From contig NZ_LQIT01000023.1 in the NCBI RefSeq assembly GCF_001499965.1, positions 164,868-228,867 on the forward strand: a stretch of DNA of 64,000 nt, given 5' to 3'. The notes under the pieces were generated by a model. The model saw nothing but the letters and a program-made list of their open reading frames with translations, searched no databases and was not told the origin of the DNA. Shown here piece by piece: positions 27,015-35,098 of this stretch; the stretch's first letter is position 1, and each line of letters begins with the position of its first letter. Position numbers and translations under genes: made by a program. Source of the stretch: Mycobacterium sp. GA-2829 (GTDB lineage Bacteria > Actinomycetota > Actinomycetes > Mycobacteriales > Mycobacteriaceae).

Positions 27015-27806
27015 GTGATAGTCAGCACGATCAACGTCAACGGCATCCGCGCGGCGGTCAAACAGCGCTCGACCGAGAACCTGGGGCTGCTGGCGTGGCT
27101 CAAGGAGACCCCCACCGAGGTGGTGTGCCTGCAGGAGACGCGTGCCGACGACGAACAGCTCGCCGATGCGCTGGCCCCCGCCCTGGCCGACGGCTGGTTC
27201 CTCGCCTCGGCCAGCCCGCACCTCAAAGGCCGCAACGGCGTCGCTGTGCTGTCCCGGCATCCGATCAACGAGCACCGCCGCATGGCGTCCGACGAGTTCG
27301 GCGAGCACGGTCGCTACCTCGAGGTGGACACCGGCGGGCTGACGGTGGCCAGCGTGTACGTCCAGACCGGGGAGGCCGAGACCGACCGCCAGCTGGAGAA
27401 GGAACGCTTCATGGCCGCGCTGGCGGTGCGGATGGCCGAGATCCGCGACACCGACGCCGTCGTGTGCGGCGACTGGAACATCGCGCACACCGAGCTGGAC
27501 ATCAAGAACTGGAAGGGCAACCTCAAGAAGTCCGGGTTCCTGCCCAGCGAGCGGGCGTGGCTCACCGACCTGCTCGGCACCGGCTGGGTGGACGTGGTGC
27601 GCGCCCTGCACCCCGAGGTGCCCGGCCCGTACTCGTGGTGGTCGTGGCGCGGTCGGGCGTTCGACAACGACGCCGGCTGGCGCATCGACTACCAGCTGGC
27701 CAGCCCGTCGCTGGCGCCCCGCGCGCACACCGCCCGCGTCGAACGGGCCGAGGCGTACGCGCTGCGGTGGTCCGACCACGCGCCGGTCACCGTCGAGTAC
27801 TCGTGA
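27015..27806 (+). CDS. xthA: Exodeoxyribonuclease III
   Basis: A 263-residue EEP-fold nuclease acting as AP endonuclease and 3' exonuclease in base excision repair. Active-site motifs: INVNGIRAA, VVCLQETRAD (metal Glu), SVYVQTGEAETD, CGDWNIAHTELDIKNWK, and the C-terminal YSWWSWRGRAFDNDAGWRIDYQL plus WSDHAPVTVEY with the catalytic Asp-His. GTG start from the leaderless promoter. The downstream trpS gene is 28 bases away. Confidence 0.94.
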   Translation: MIVSTINVNGIRAAVKQRSTENLGLLAWLKETPTEVVCLQETRADDEQLADALAPALADGWFLASASPHLKGRNGVAVLSRHPINEHRRMASDEFGEHGRYLEVDTGGLTVASVYVQTGEAETDRQLEKERFMAALAVRMAEIRDTDAVVCGDWNIAHTELDIKNWKGNLKKSGFLPSERAWLTDLLGTGWVDVVRALHPEVPGPYSWWSWRGRAFDNDAGWRIDYQLASPSLAPRAHTARVERAEAYALRWSDHAPVTVEYS

Positions 27807-27834
27807 TCCGGGCGCGTGGAAAGATCGAGGGATC

Positions 27835-28869
27835 ATGAACTCTCCGGTCGAGACCCCGCCCGCCGTGCCCCGTGTCGTCTTCTCGGGTGTGCAGCCCACC
27901 TCGGATTCGCTGCACCTGGGTAACGCGCTGGGAGCGGTGACGCACTGGACGGCACTGCAGGACGGCTACGACGCGTACTTCTGCGTCGTCGACCTGCACG
28001 CGATCACCGTCCCGCAGGACCCCGCGACACTGCGGCAGCGCACCCTGGTGACCGCGGCGCAATACCTGGCGCTGGGCATCGATCCGTCGCGCAGCACCGT
28101 CTTCGTGCAGAGCCACGTTCCGGCGCACACCGAATTGGCTTGGGTGCTGGGCTGTTTCACCGGCTTCGGGCAGGCGTCGCGGATGACGCAGTTCAAGGAC
28201 AAATCCCAGAAACAGGGCGCCGACGCCACCACCGTCGGGCTGTTCACCTACCCGGTGCTGATGGCCGCCGACGTGCTGCTCTACGACACCGACCTCGTGC
28301 CGGTGGGCGAGGATCAGCGCCAGCACCTCGAACTGGCCCGCGATGTCGCCCAGCGGTTCAACGCCCGGTTCCCCGACACCTTCGTCGTGCCCGAACCGAT
28401 GATCCCCAAGGCCACCGCCAAGATCTACGACCTGCAGGACCCGACGGCGAAGATGAGCAAGTCCGCGGGCACCGACGCCGGGCTCATCAGCCTGCTCGAC
28501 GATCCGAAGAAGACGGCCAAGAAGATCCGCTCGGCGGTCACCGACAGCGAGCGGGAGATCCGCTTCGACCGCGAGGCCAAGGCCGGGGTGTCCAACCTGC
28601 TGACGATCCAGTCTGCGGTCACCGGCACCGACGTCGAGGCGCTGGTCGAGGCGTATCAGGGCCGCGGCTACGGCGATCTGAAAAAGGACACCGCCGACGC
28701 GGTCGTCGAGTTCGTCACGCCGGTCAAGAACCGGGTCGACGAACTGCTGGCCGATCCCACCGAACTCGAGGGTGTGCTGGCCGCCGGCGCCGAACGCGCC
28801 CGCGAAGTGACTGCGAAAACGCTGCAACGGGTATACGACCGACTGGGATTCCTGCCCCCGCGGGCGTGA
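27835..28869 (+). CDS. trpS: Tryptophanyl-tRNA synthetase
   Basis: A 344-residue class I synthetase charging tRNA-Trp. It has the HIGH-like motif HLGNALG, the Trp-pocket DLHAITVPQDP, PVGEDQRQHLELARD and the KMSKS loop AKMSKSAGTDAG. Length matches the bacterial enzyme. ATG at 27835 with a GAGG a few bases before. It leads into the BrkB-type gene 16 bases later, the same pairing as Rv3336c-Rv3335c. Confidence 0.96.
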   Translation: MNSPVETPPAVPRVVFSGVQPTSDSLHLGNALGAVTHWTALQDGYDAYFCVVDLHAITVPQDPATLRQRTLVTAAQYLALGIDPSRSTVFVQSHVPAHTELAWVLGCFTGFGQASRMTQFKDKSQKQGADATTVGLFTYPVLMAADVLLYDTDLVPVGEDQRQHLELARDVAQRFNARFPDTFVVPEPMIPKATAKIYDLQDPTAKMSKSAGTDAGLISLLDDPKKTAKKIRSAVTDSEREIRFDREAKAGVSNLLTIQSAVTGTDVEALVEAYQGRGYGDLKKDTADAVVEFVTPVKNRVDELLADPTELEGVLAAGAERAREVTAKTLQRVYDRLGFLPPRA

Positions 28870-28885
28870 CGACTGGAGGCTGGTA

Positions 28886-29911
28886 GTGGACGAACCGGCC
28901 AAACCCGGTGTGCTGGACCGGCTGCGAACCCGCTACGCCTGGTTCGACCACGTCATGCTCGCCCAGCAGCGCTACCAGGACAGCAAGGGCGACTTCTACG
29001 CGGCGGGCATCACCTACTTCACGGTGTTCGCGCTGTTCCCGCTCATCATGGTCGGCTTCTCCATCGGCGGTTTCGTGCTGGCCAACCAACCCGAACTGCT
29101 GGCCGACCTCGAGGGCCGGATCCGCACCGCGGTCTCCGGCGACATGGGCCAGCAGGTCATCGAGGTGATGAACTCCGCCATCGAGTCGCGGACCTCGGTC
29201 GGGCTCATCGGTCTCGCGACCGCGGCGTGGGCGGGGCTGGGCTGGATGAACAACCTGCGCGAGGCGCTCAGCCAGATGTGGGGTCTGCAGCGCGGCGAGC
29301 AGGCCGGGTTCATCGGCACCAAACTGTCCGATCTGCTCGCGTTGCTGTCGACGTTCGTCGCGCTCGCGGTCACGATCGGCATGACCGCGCTCGGTGACAA
29401 GACACTCATGCGCAAGATCCTGTCCTGGTTGCAGATCCCGGAACTGCCCGGGCTGAGCCTCGGGCTGCGCATCGCCTCGCTGCTGGTGTCGATTCTGGTG
29501 TCGTGGCTGTTGTTTACGTGGATCATCGCGCGGCTGCCGCGGGAGTCCATCAGCTTCCGCAGTTCGGTGCGCGCGGGCCTGTTGGCGGCGGTCGGATTCG
29601 AGGTGTTCAAGCAGCTCGGGTCGGTGTATCTGCAGTCGGTGGTCAACGGTCCGGCGGGCGCGACGTTCGGCCCCGTCCTTGGCCTGATGGTGTTCGCCTA
29701 CATCACCGCGCGGCTCATCCTGTTCGCGACGGCGTGGGCGGCCACCTCGCGCGACAACATGCTCGCCGCGCCGGTGGATCCGCCCAGTCCGGCCCAGATC
29801 ACCACCCGGGTGCAGGTCCGCGAGGGCGTCGGGGTGCCCGGTGCCGTCGCCGCCGCAGCGGTCGGAGCGCTTGGCGCCGTTGGTCTTTCGCGGCTGCGCC
29901 GTCGTCAGTGA
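28886..29911 (+). CDS. YihY/BrkB-family membrane protein
   Basis: A 341-residue integral membrane protein of the YihY/virulence factor BrkB family (Rv3335c position). About six membrane spans are seen, for example ITYFTVFALFPLIMVGFSIGGFVL, VGLIGLATAAWAGLGWM, LLALLSTFVALAVTIGM and FGPVLGLMVFAYITARLILF. The family hallmark near the first span (AAGITYFTVFALFPL) is present. GTG start with GGAGG upstream. Transported substrate unknown. It ends convergent to the guanidinium exporter with a seven-base overlap. Confidence 0.88.
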   Translation: MDEPAKPGVLDRLRTRYAWFDHVMLAQQRYQDSKGDFYAAGITYFTVFALFPLIMVGFSIGGFVLANQPELLADLEGRIRTAVSGDMGQQVIEVMNSAIESRTSVGLIGLATAAWAGLGWMNNLREALSQMWGLQRGEQAGFIGTKLSDLLALLSTFVALAVTIGMTALGDKTLMRKILSWLQIPELPGLSLGLRIASLLVSILVSWLLFTWIIARLPRESISFRSSVRAGLLAAVGFEVFKQLGSVYLQSVVNGPAGATFGPVLGLMVFAYITARLILFATAWAATSRDNMLAAPVDPPSPAQITTRVQVREGVGVPGAVAAAAVGALGAVGLSRLRRRQ

Positions 29912-30228
29912 CTTTCGCTGACCAACTGCAGTCCGACGACGCACCCGACGATCCCGAGGATCAGCGCCACCTTGATCGGTGTGGTGCTCTCCGCGCCGGA
30001 GGCCAGCGAGTACGCCACCGTCAGCGCCGCGCCGATGCCCACCCACACGGCGTATCCGGTGCCGACAGGGATCTCCCGCAGCGCATAACCCAGCCCGGCC
30101 ATCGAAAGCAGCGCTGCGACAAGGAAAATCAAGCTGGGAACCAGTCGGGTGAACCCTTCGGACCGGCTCAGGGCGACCGCCCACACCGATTCGAGCGCGC
30201 CCGAGAGGATCAAGATCAGCCAGTACAC
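29905..30228 (-). CDS. SMR-family guanidinium exporter (Gdx/SugE type)
   Basis: A 107-residue four-helix SMR transporter. It carries the essential Glu13 in LSGALESVWAVALSRSEGFTRL, which is the Gdx/SugE pattern (WAV followed by GFxRLxPS), not the EmrE multidrug pattern, and PVGTGYAVWVGIGAALTVA in helix 3. Family knowledge: Gdx proteins export guanidinium in exchange for protons as antiparallel dimers. The assignment is strengthened by the guanidine-III riboswitch just upstream. The GTG start is set by AGAAGGG six bases before it; in-frame codons further upstream belong to the riboswitch. Confidence 0.92.
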   Translation of the reverse strand: MYWLILILSGALESVWAVALSRSEGFTRLVPSLIFLVAALLSMAGLGYALREIPVGTGYAVWVGIGAALTVAYSLASGAESTTPIKVALILGIVGCVVGLQLVSESH

Positions 30229-30242
30229 GGCACACCCTTCTA

Positions 30243-30284
30243 GCGCCGTCTTGTCGCTGGCCGGGTACGGTGCCGCTCGTCCGG
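30243..30284 (-). ncRNA. Guanidine-III riboswitch (ykkC-III)
   Basis: On the minus strand the 42 bases read CCGGACGAGCGGCACCGTA, CCCGGCCAGCGACAAG, ACGGCGC. This matches the guanidine-III aptamer: 5' CCGG pairs with CCGG of CCCGG, and GCACCGT pairs with ACGGCGC as the pseudoknot with one A-C mismatch. The pseudoknot 3' strand ends two bases before AGAAGGG of the exporter gene, so ligand binding could control ribosome access. It lies 14 bases before the start codon of the SMR exporter. Confidence 0.9.
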
Positions 30285-30304
30285 TGTCATCTGCTGACAA
30301 CACC

Positions 30305-30310
30305 ACCGTA
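30305..30310 (-). promoter_or_regulatory. Putative -10 box of the guanidine exporter
   Basis: TACGGT about 20 bases upstream of the riboswitch 5' end, back to back with the TAACGT box of the divergent gene. Confidence 0.35.
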
Positions 30311-30319
30311 GCAAAGCGG

Positions 30320-30325
30320 TAACGT
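30320..30325 (+). promoter_or_regulatory. -10 box for the nitronate monooxygenase-like gene (leaderless)
   Basis: TAACGT, eight bases before the ATG at 30334. Confidence 0.4.
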
Positions 30326-30333
30326 CGCACTTC

Positions 30334-31215
30334 ATGCCCTCGATGAAGCCCCTGTCGACGCCGTGGTGCCGGACTCTCGGCCTCGAGGTACCGATCGTCA
30401 ACGCCCCGATGGGCGGCGCCGCCGGGGGCCGGTTGGCCGCCGCGGTCTCGCGCGCCGGTGGGTTGGGCATGGTCGGGATGGGCAGCGCGGGCACCGCCGA
30501 ACTACTCGATCGGGAGCTGGCCGAGCTCTCGGATCTGCGGCGGCCGTTCGGGATCGGGCTGGTGCACTGGGTGGCCGAGGCGCGCCCGGAGCTGCTGGAG
30601 CGGGCGTTGGCGGCCAGGCCCGCACTGCTGTCGGTGAGCTTCGGCGAGGACTTCGGCTGGGTCGCCCGCGCCCACGCGGCGGGCGTCGCGGCCGTCACTC
30701 ATGTCGGCACGGTCTCGGCTGCAGACCGTGCGGTCGCGGCGGGTGTCGACGTCGTGGTGGCGCGCGGCGCGGAAGGCGGCGGGCACGGTGAGCCACGGCT
30801 CGGCACACTGGCTTTGCTCACCGAACTGCTCGACCGGGTGGACGTCCCGGTGCTCGCCGCGGGCGGTATCGCCAACGCGCGCGGGGTGGCCGCCGTACTG
30901 GCCGCGGGCGCCTCGGCGGCCTGGCTGGGTTCGGTGTTCGCGGCGTGCCCGGAGGCGACCACGGATCCGTCCGCGCGTGCGGCGATGGTCGCCGCGGCCG
31001 GCGAACAGACCACGCTCACACGGGAATTCGACATCGCCGCCGGCTATCCGTGGCCCGAGCACCTCCCCGAACGGGTGCTGACCGACGCCGACGGGGTAGC
31101 CACCCCGGTCAACGCCGGGCAGGGTGTCGGCATGGTGACCGGCGCGGAGCCCGCCGCCGCGCTGATCGCCCGGCTGAGTGCCGGTGCCGAGGAGCTGCTG
31201 CGCCGGTGGGCGTGA
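30334..31215 (+). CDS. Nitronate monooxygenase-like FMN protein
   Basis: A 293-residue TIM-barrel protein of the 2-nitropropane dioxygenase/NMO family. Seen: VPIVNAPMGGAAGGRLAAAVSRAGGLGMVGMGS at the FMN site, AARGAEGGGHGEP-like VVARGAEGGGHGEPRLG, and PVLAAGGIANARGVAAVLAAGASAAWLGSVF for phosphate binding. These enzymes oxidise alkyl nitronates; this shorter class is poorly characterised and may have another substrate. A second ATG at 30343 is possible. Divergent from the guanidine exporter; three bases separate its stop from the dacB1 stop. Confidence 0.85.
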   Translation: MPSMKPLSTPWCRTLGLEVPIVNAPMGGAAGGRLAAAVSRAGGLGMVGMGSAGTAELLDRELAELSDLRRPFGIGLVHWVAEARPELLERALAARPALLSVSFGEDFGWVARAHAAGVAAVTHVGTVSAADRAVAAGVDVVVARGAEGGGHGEPRLGTLALLTELLDRVDVPVLAAGGIANARGVAAVLAAGASAAWLGSVFAACPEATTDPSARAAMVAAAGEQTTLTREFDIAAGYPWPEHLPERVLTDADGVATPVNAGQGVGMVTGAEPAAALIARLSAGAEELLRRWA

Positions 31216-31218
31216 CGG

Positions 31219-32451
31219 TCAGTGCTGCGGGCGCCGGTTCAGCGAGCGGGCCGCCATGATCAACGCGAACACGATGATCGCGCCGATCACCCCGACCCCG
31301 ACCCGCACGGGCATCGCGTCGGCGGCGGGTAGCACCGCCGCGGCCTGTGCGGTGGTGTCGGTCTCGGCGTTCTCGGGCTTCGGCCCCAGCGAGGGATCCG
31401 GTTCGATCAGCGTGCCGACCTTGGTGCCGGACGGCAGGCCGAACCCGTAGTCCAGCAGCCGGGCGGCCTGCTCCCACGGCGCAATCGGCTGGCGGGTGCC
31501 GCGCAACAGCACCGCCACCAGTCGGCGGCCGTCGCGTTCGGCGCCGCCGACGAACGTCTGCCCGGCGTCGTCGGTGAAGCCGGTCTTGCCTCCCAGTGCT
31601 CCCGGATAGTTGTAGAGCAGCTTGACGTCGTTCTCGATCGGGTACGGCGGGTTGCCGTCGCGCCCGGGGAAGTCGTAGGTGCGGGTGGCGACGATGTTCG
31701 TGAACGTCGGGTTGCGCCACGCGTACCGGTAGAACAGCGCGAGGTCATAGGCCGACGTGCTCATCCCCGGCCCGTCGAGACCGGACGGGGTGGCCACCCG
31801 GGTGTCGCGGCCGCCGAGCTTGCTCGCCAGCTGGTTGAGCTTGAGCAGCGCGGTGTCCATGCCGCCGAGCTGGCGGGCCAACGCGTGGGCGGCGTCGTTG
31901 CCCGAGTACATCAGCAGCCCGTGCAGCAGATCATTGACCGTGTAGAGGCCGCCTGCGGCGACGCCGACGCGGGTGCCCTCGGCCGCGGCGTCCTCCTCGG
32001 TGCCCGGGACCGCCTTGGCGAGGTTGAGCTCCTCGAGCGACTGGATCGCGGTGAGCACCTTGATGACGCTGGCCGGGCGGTGCCTGCCGTGCGGGTCGCG
32101 GGCGGCGATCACGTCGCCGGTGTCCATGTCGGCGACCAGCCATGCTTCGGCCGAGACGTCCTCCGGGGCCGGCGGGGCGCCGGGTGCGGTGATGATGCCG
32201 CATCCCGCGAGCGCCTTCCCGCCGAGCGGTGTCGCGGGCACCGACAGCGCGACCGGTGGCGCCTGACCGGGTTTGGGCACCTCGGAGGCGTCGATCGCCG
32301 GCGGCGTCGTCTCGCGGTACGGACACGTCGCGATCTGCGGGGCGGGCTGCGCACCCGCGGCAGGCGTCACCACCAGGGCGGGCGTGACCAGCACGGCCAT
32401 CGCCGCGACCACCGCCGCCGCGCGCGTGGAGAGCTTCCGTGAGCAGGACAT
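31219..32451 (-). CDS. dacB1: D-alanyl-D-alanine carboxypeptidase (DacB1 type)
   Basis: A 410-residue penicillin-binding protein trimming the terminal D-Ala of peptidoglycan stem peptides. The signal peptide (residues 1-34) is followed by a Pro-rich stretch and the S11 domain: Ser128-Val-Ile-Lys131, Ser183-Gly-Asn185 and Lys289-Thr-Gly291. A C-terminal membrane anchor (VGVGVIGAIIVFALIMAA) follows an acidic linker, so it is tethered outside the cell. Corresponds to Rv3330. Start: ATG at 32451, with an adjacent GTG at 32454; TAATCT at 32460-32465 implies a leaderless message. Confidence 0.93.
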   Translation of the reverse strand: MSCSRKLSTRAAAVVAAMAVLVTPALVVTPAAGAQPAPQIATCPYRETTPPAIDASEVPKPGQAPPVALSVPATPLGGKALAGCGIITAPGAPPAPEDVSAEAWLVADMDTGDVIAARDPHGRHRPASVIKVLTAIQSLEELNLAKAVPGTEEDAAAEGTRVGVAAGGLYTVNDLLHGLLMYSGNDAAHALARQLGGMDTALLKLNQLASKLGGRDTRVATPSGLDGPGMSTSAYDLALFYRYAWRNPTFTNIVATRTYDFPGRDGNPPYPIENDVKLLYNYPGALGGKTGFTDDAGQTFVGGAERDGRRLVAVLLRGTRQPIAPWEQAARLLDYGFGLPSGTKVGTLIEPDPSLGPKPENAETDTTAQAAAVLPAADAMPVRVGVGVIGAIIVFALIMAARSLNRRPQH

Positions 32452-32459
32452 CACCGCGG

Positions 32460-32465
32460 AGATTA
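32460..32465 (-). promoter_or_regulatory. -10 box for dacB1 (leaderless)
   Basis: TAATCT, eight bases before the ATG at 32451 and five before the GTG at 32454. Confidence 0.45.
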
Positions 32466-32541
32466 GGGGATCGAGGCCGTTGTGGCCCGGAGGCTCGCTG
32501 TGACGGATGTGGTCAGTGTGACTCGCCGGGCCTTTGCTCTC

Positions 32542-32603
32542 CGCCGAGACTGCTGGGAGATCGTGTTTTCGCGCGTTTCGGTGACCTCCCCGCAGTCTCG
32601 GCG
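32542..32603. repeat. Palindromic element C (CGCCGAG/CTCGGCG family)
   Basis: Arms 32542-32559 and 32586-32603 pair at 17 of 18 positions (CGCCGAGACTGCTGGGAG against CTCCCCGCAGTCTCGGCG); the outer 12 are perfect. The centre contains TTTTCGCGCGTTTCG. It lies between the SMP-30-like gene (stop 32611) and dacB1, both on the minus strand, upstream of the dacB1 promoter. Confidence 0.7.
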
Positions 32604-32610
32604 CAGGGCC

Positions 32611-33621
32611 TCAGAGGGTCAGGTCGTCGAGCGCGACGTGCGCCAACGCCGGGGCGCCGATGCACCCCATCCACAGCCGCCCGCCCGACTCCACGAGACC
32701 GGTGACCATGCCGAACTCCGGATGCGTGGTCCGCAGCCCGGCGACGGGTGCGCCGCTGTCGGGATCGAACGCCACCGCCCACACCTCGGGGGCGATCTGC
32801 GGGGTGAACCGGTCGGGCAGCAGCCACATCAGCTTGCGGAACACGGGAGGCCGCGGGGCCAACCATTCGGCGGCGGCGTTGGGCGGCGAGACCATCGCCA
32901 CCCAGATCCGGCCGTCGGCGCCCGTCGAGAGGTTGTCGGGATGGCCGGGCAGGTTGGTGACCAGTGAGGTGATGGTGCCCGCCCGCGGACCGGTCAGCCA
33001 GTACTTCGACAGCGACCGCCCCAGCGTCTCGGCGAACACCAGCGCCGACCCGTCGGCGGTGACCGTCACCCCGTTGGTGAAGTACAACCCGTCGGCCAAC
33101 GTGGTCACTGTGCCGTCGACGTCGCGGCGGAACAACCCGCCGCGCCCGCGTGACTCCAACACCGCACCCTTGAAGTGCTCGTAGGTGAAGGCACTGGTCG
33201 ATTCGGTGAAAAACACTGTGCCGTCGGCGGTTTCGGCGACGTTCGAGCAGAACTGCAGATGCCGGCCCCCGACCGCCTCGACCAACGGCTCGATGGCGCC
33301 GCTGTCCGGGTCGAGCGCCAGCAGGCCGCGGGGGCTGTCGCACACCAGGAGCCGGCCGTCGCGCGCCACGGCCAGCCCGAGCGGGCGCCCGCCGGTGTTC
33401 GCGATGGTCGTCGGATCGCCACCGTCGGCGGTCAACCAGAGGATGCGGCCGTCGTCGACGCCGGTGTAGAGCCGACCCTCGGCGTCGACCACCACATCCT
33501 CGGGGGCGTGCCCGGGCAGCGGGACGACGGTGACCGGGGGCGACGGTAGGGGCGGCAGGTCGTCGACGGGCGGCGGGTGCCAGCGGACGGGGTCGATCGG
33601 CGGCTTGCGAGTGGAGGCCAC
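32611..33621 (-). CDS. SMP-30/strictosidine synthase-like beta-propeller protein
   Basis: A 336-residue six-bladed beta-propeller with repeated blades such as PEDVVVDAEGRLYTGVDDGRI, GLAVARDGRLLVCD, NVAETADGTVFFTEST, FTNGVTVTADGSALVFAET and PDNLSTGADGRIWVAMV. The HLQFCSNVAE and FKGAVLESRGRGGLFRRD segments match the strictosidine-synthase-like/adipocyte membrane protein branch. These proteins are calcium-dependent lactonases or hydrolases; the role here is unknown. TAGCGT lies seven bases before the GTG start. Confidence 0.85.
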   Translation of the reverse strand: MASTRKPPIDPVRWHPPPVDDLPPLPSPPVTVVPLPGHAPEDVVVDAEGRLYTGVDDGRILWLTADGGDPTTIANTGGRPLGLAVARDGRLLVCDSPRGLLALDPDSGAIEPLVEAVGGRHLQFCSNVAETADGTVFFTESTSAFTYEHFKGAVLESRGRGGLFRRDVDGTVTTLADGLYFTNGVTVTADGSALVFAETLGRSLSKYWLTGPRAGTITSLVTNLPGHPDNLSTGADGRIWVAMVSPPNAAAEWLAPRPPVFRKLMWLLPDRFTPQIAPEVWAVAFDPDSGAPVAGLRTTHPEFGMVTGLVESGGRLWMGCIGAPALAHVALDDLTL

Positions 33622-33628
33622 GCCGCCG

Positions 33629-33634
33629 ACGCTA
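33629..33634 (-). promoter_or_regulatory. -10 box for the SMP-30-like gene (leaderless)
   Basis: TAGCGT, seven bases before the GTG at 33621; it abuts palindromic element D. Confidence 0.45.
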
Positions 33635-33636
33635 CG

Positions 33637-33698
33637 CGCCGAGCCTGCTGTCAGATCGCGAAATCCGGGCGGATCGCGATCTCCCAGCAGGCTCGGCG
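33637..33698. repeat. Palindromic element D (CGCCGAG/CTCGGCG family)
   Basis: A two-stem palindrome. The outer arms 33637-33650 and 33685-33698 pair perfectly over 14 bases (CGCCGAGCCTGCTG/CAGCAGGCTCGGCG). The inner arms 33653-33660 and 33675-33682 pair perfectly over 8 (AGATCGCG/CGCGATCT), and the loop can close again through ATCC/GGAT. It lies 14 bases after the aminotransferase stop and just upstream of the SMP-30-like promoter. Confidence 0.75.
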
Positions 33699-33712
33699 AG
33701 TGCGAAGAGGGG

Positions 33713-35098
33713 TCAGAGCCGGCGGCCGGCCTCGCTGAGCACGCCGTGCAGGATGTCGTAGATCGCGTCGAACTCGGCCTGCCCGCTGATCAGCGGCGGG
33801 GCCAGCTGCACGACTGGGTCGCCACGGTCGTCGGCGCGGCAGTACAGCCCGGCCTCCCACAGCGCCGGGGTCAGGAAGCCGCGCAGCAGCCGCTCGGACT
33901 CCTCGTCGTTGAAGGTCTCCTTGGTGGCCTTGTCCTTGACCAGCTCGATGCCGTAGAAGAAGCCCTCGCCGCGGACGTCGCCGACGATCGGCAGGTCGTA
34001 GAGCTTCTCCAGGGTGGCGCGGAACGCCGGGGCGTTCTCCTTGACGTGGTCGTTGATGCCCTCGCGCTCGAAGATGTCGAGGTTGGCCAGCGCGACCGCC
34101 GCCGAGACCGGATGGCCACCGAAGGTGTAGCCGTGGCCGAAGGTCGTCATCCCGTCGTTGAACGGTTCGAACAGCCGGTCGCTGGCGATCATCGCGCCGA
34201 GCGGGGAGTAGCCCGACGTCAGACCCTTGGCGCTGGTGATGATGTCCGGGACGTAGCCGAAGTCGTCGCACGCGAACATCGAGCCGATGCGGCCGTAGGC
34301 GCAGATGACCTCGTCGGAGACCAGCAGCACGTCGTACTCGTCGCAGATTTCCCGGACCCGCTCGAAATAGCCTGGGGGAGGCGGGAAGCAGCCACCCGCG
34401 TTCTGCACCGGCTCGAGGAACACTGCGGCGACGGTGTCGGGACCCTCGAATTCGATGGCCTCGGCGATGCGGTCGGCGCAGTACTGCCCGAACGCCTTGG
34501 GGTCCGAGCTGAACTGCTCAGGAGCGCGGTAGAAGTTCGTGTTGGGCACGCGGAAACCGCCGGGAGTCGGCGGATCGAACGGTGCCTTGAACGCCGGGAT
34601 GCCAGTGATCGCCAACGCACCCTGCGGGGTGCCGTGATAGGCGATGGACCGCGAAATCACCTTGTACTTACCGGGTTTGCCGGTCAGCTTGAAGTACTGC
34701 TTGGCCAGCTTCCACGCGCTCTCGACGGCCTCGCCGCCGCCGGTGGTGAAGAAGACGCGGTTGAGATCGCCGGGGGCGTAGTTCGCGAGGCGATCGGCCA
34801 GCTCGATCGCCGGCGGGGTGGCGTAGCTCCACAGCGGGAAGAACGACAGCGTCTCGGCCTGCTTGGCGGCGGCCTCGGCGAGCTCCTTGCGGCCGTGGCC
34901 GACCTGCACCACGAAAAGACCGCTCAGACCGTCGATGTAGCTGCGGCCCTTGTCGTCGAAGATCCGCACACCCTCACCGCGGGTGATGATCGGCGGCGTG
35001 ATGCCTTCACCGTGGCGGGCGAAATGCCCCCACAGGTGCCGGTTGGCTTTGGCGCCGAGCTCGTTCGTCACGGGCTCGGTGATGTAGTCCTGCGTCAT
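33713..35098 (-). CDS. Class III aminotransferase, probable putrescine/polyamine aminotransferase
   Basis: A 461-residue PLP fold-type I class III aminotransferase. It shows SGLFVVQVGHGRKEL, FFTTGGGEAVESAWKLAK, AYHGTPQGALAITG, VLLVSDEVICAYGRIG with the PLP Asp and TSAKGLTSGYSPLGAM with the Schiff-base Lys. The sequence is SpuC-like, the branch that transaminates putrescine and related amines. Position equals Rv3329. Its ATG overlaps the stop of the Lrp gene (ATGA), and GGGGAA precedes it. With the aldehyde dehydrogenase at 35739 it would convert putrescine to GABA; substrate inferred. Confidence 0.87.
   Translation of the reverse strand: MTQDYITEPVTNELGAKANRHLWGHFARHGEGITPPIITRGEGVRIFDDKGRSYIDGLSGLFVVQVGHGRKELAEAAAKQAETLSFFPLWSYATPPAIELADRLANYAPGDLNRVFFTTGGGEAVESAWKLAKQYFKLTGKPGKYKVISRSIAYHGTPQGALAITGIPAFKAPFDPPTPGGFRVPNTNFYRAPEQFSSDPKAFGQYCADRIAEAIEFEGPDTVAAVFLEPVQNAGGCFPPPPGYFERVREICDEYDVLLVSDEVICAYGRIGSMFACDDFGYVPDIITSAKGLTSGYSPLGAMIASDRLFEPFNDGMTTFGHGYTFGGHPVSAAVALANLDIFEREGINDHVKENAPAFRATLEKLYDLPIVGDVRGEGFFYGIELVKDKATKETFNDEESERLLRGFLTPALWEAGLYCRADDRGDPVVQLAPPLISGQAEFDAIYDILHGVLSEAGRRL

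Noticed and set aside
29905..30330. SMR protein with a 35-residue N-terminal extension
   Set aside because: The extension is translated from the guanidine-III riboswitch; the GTG at 30228 with AGAAGGG gives the standard 107 residues and puts the essential Glu at position 13.
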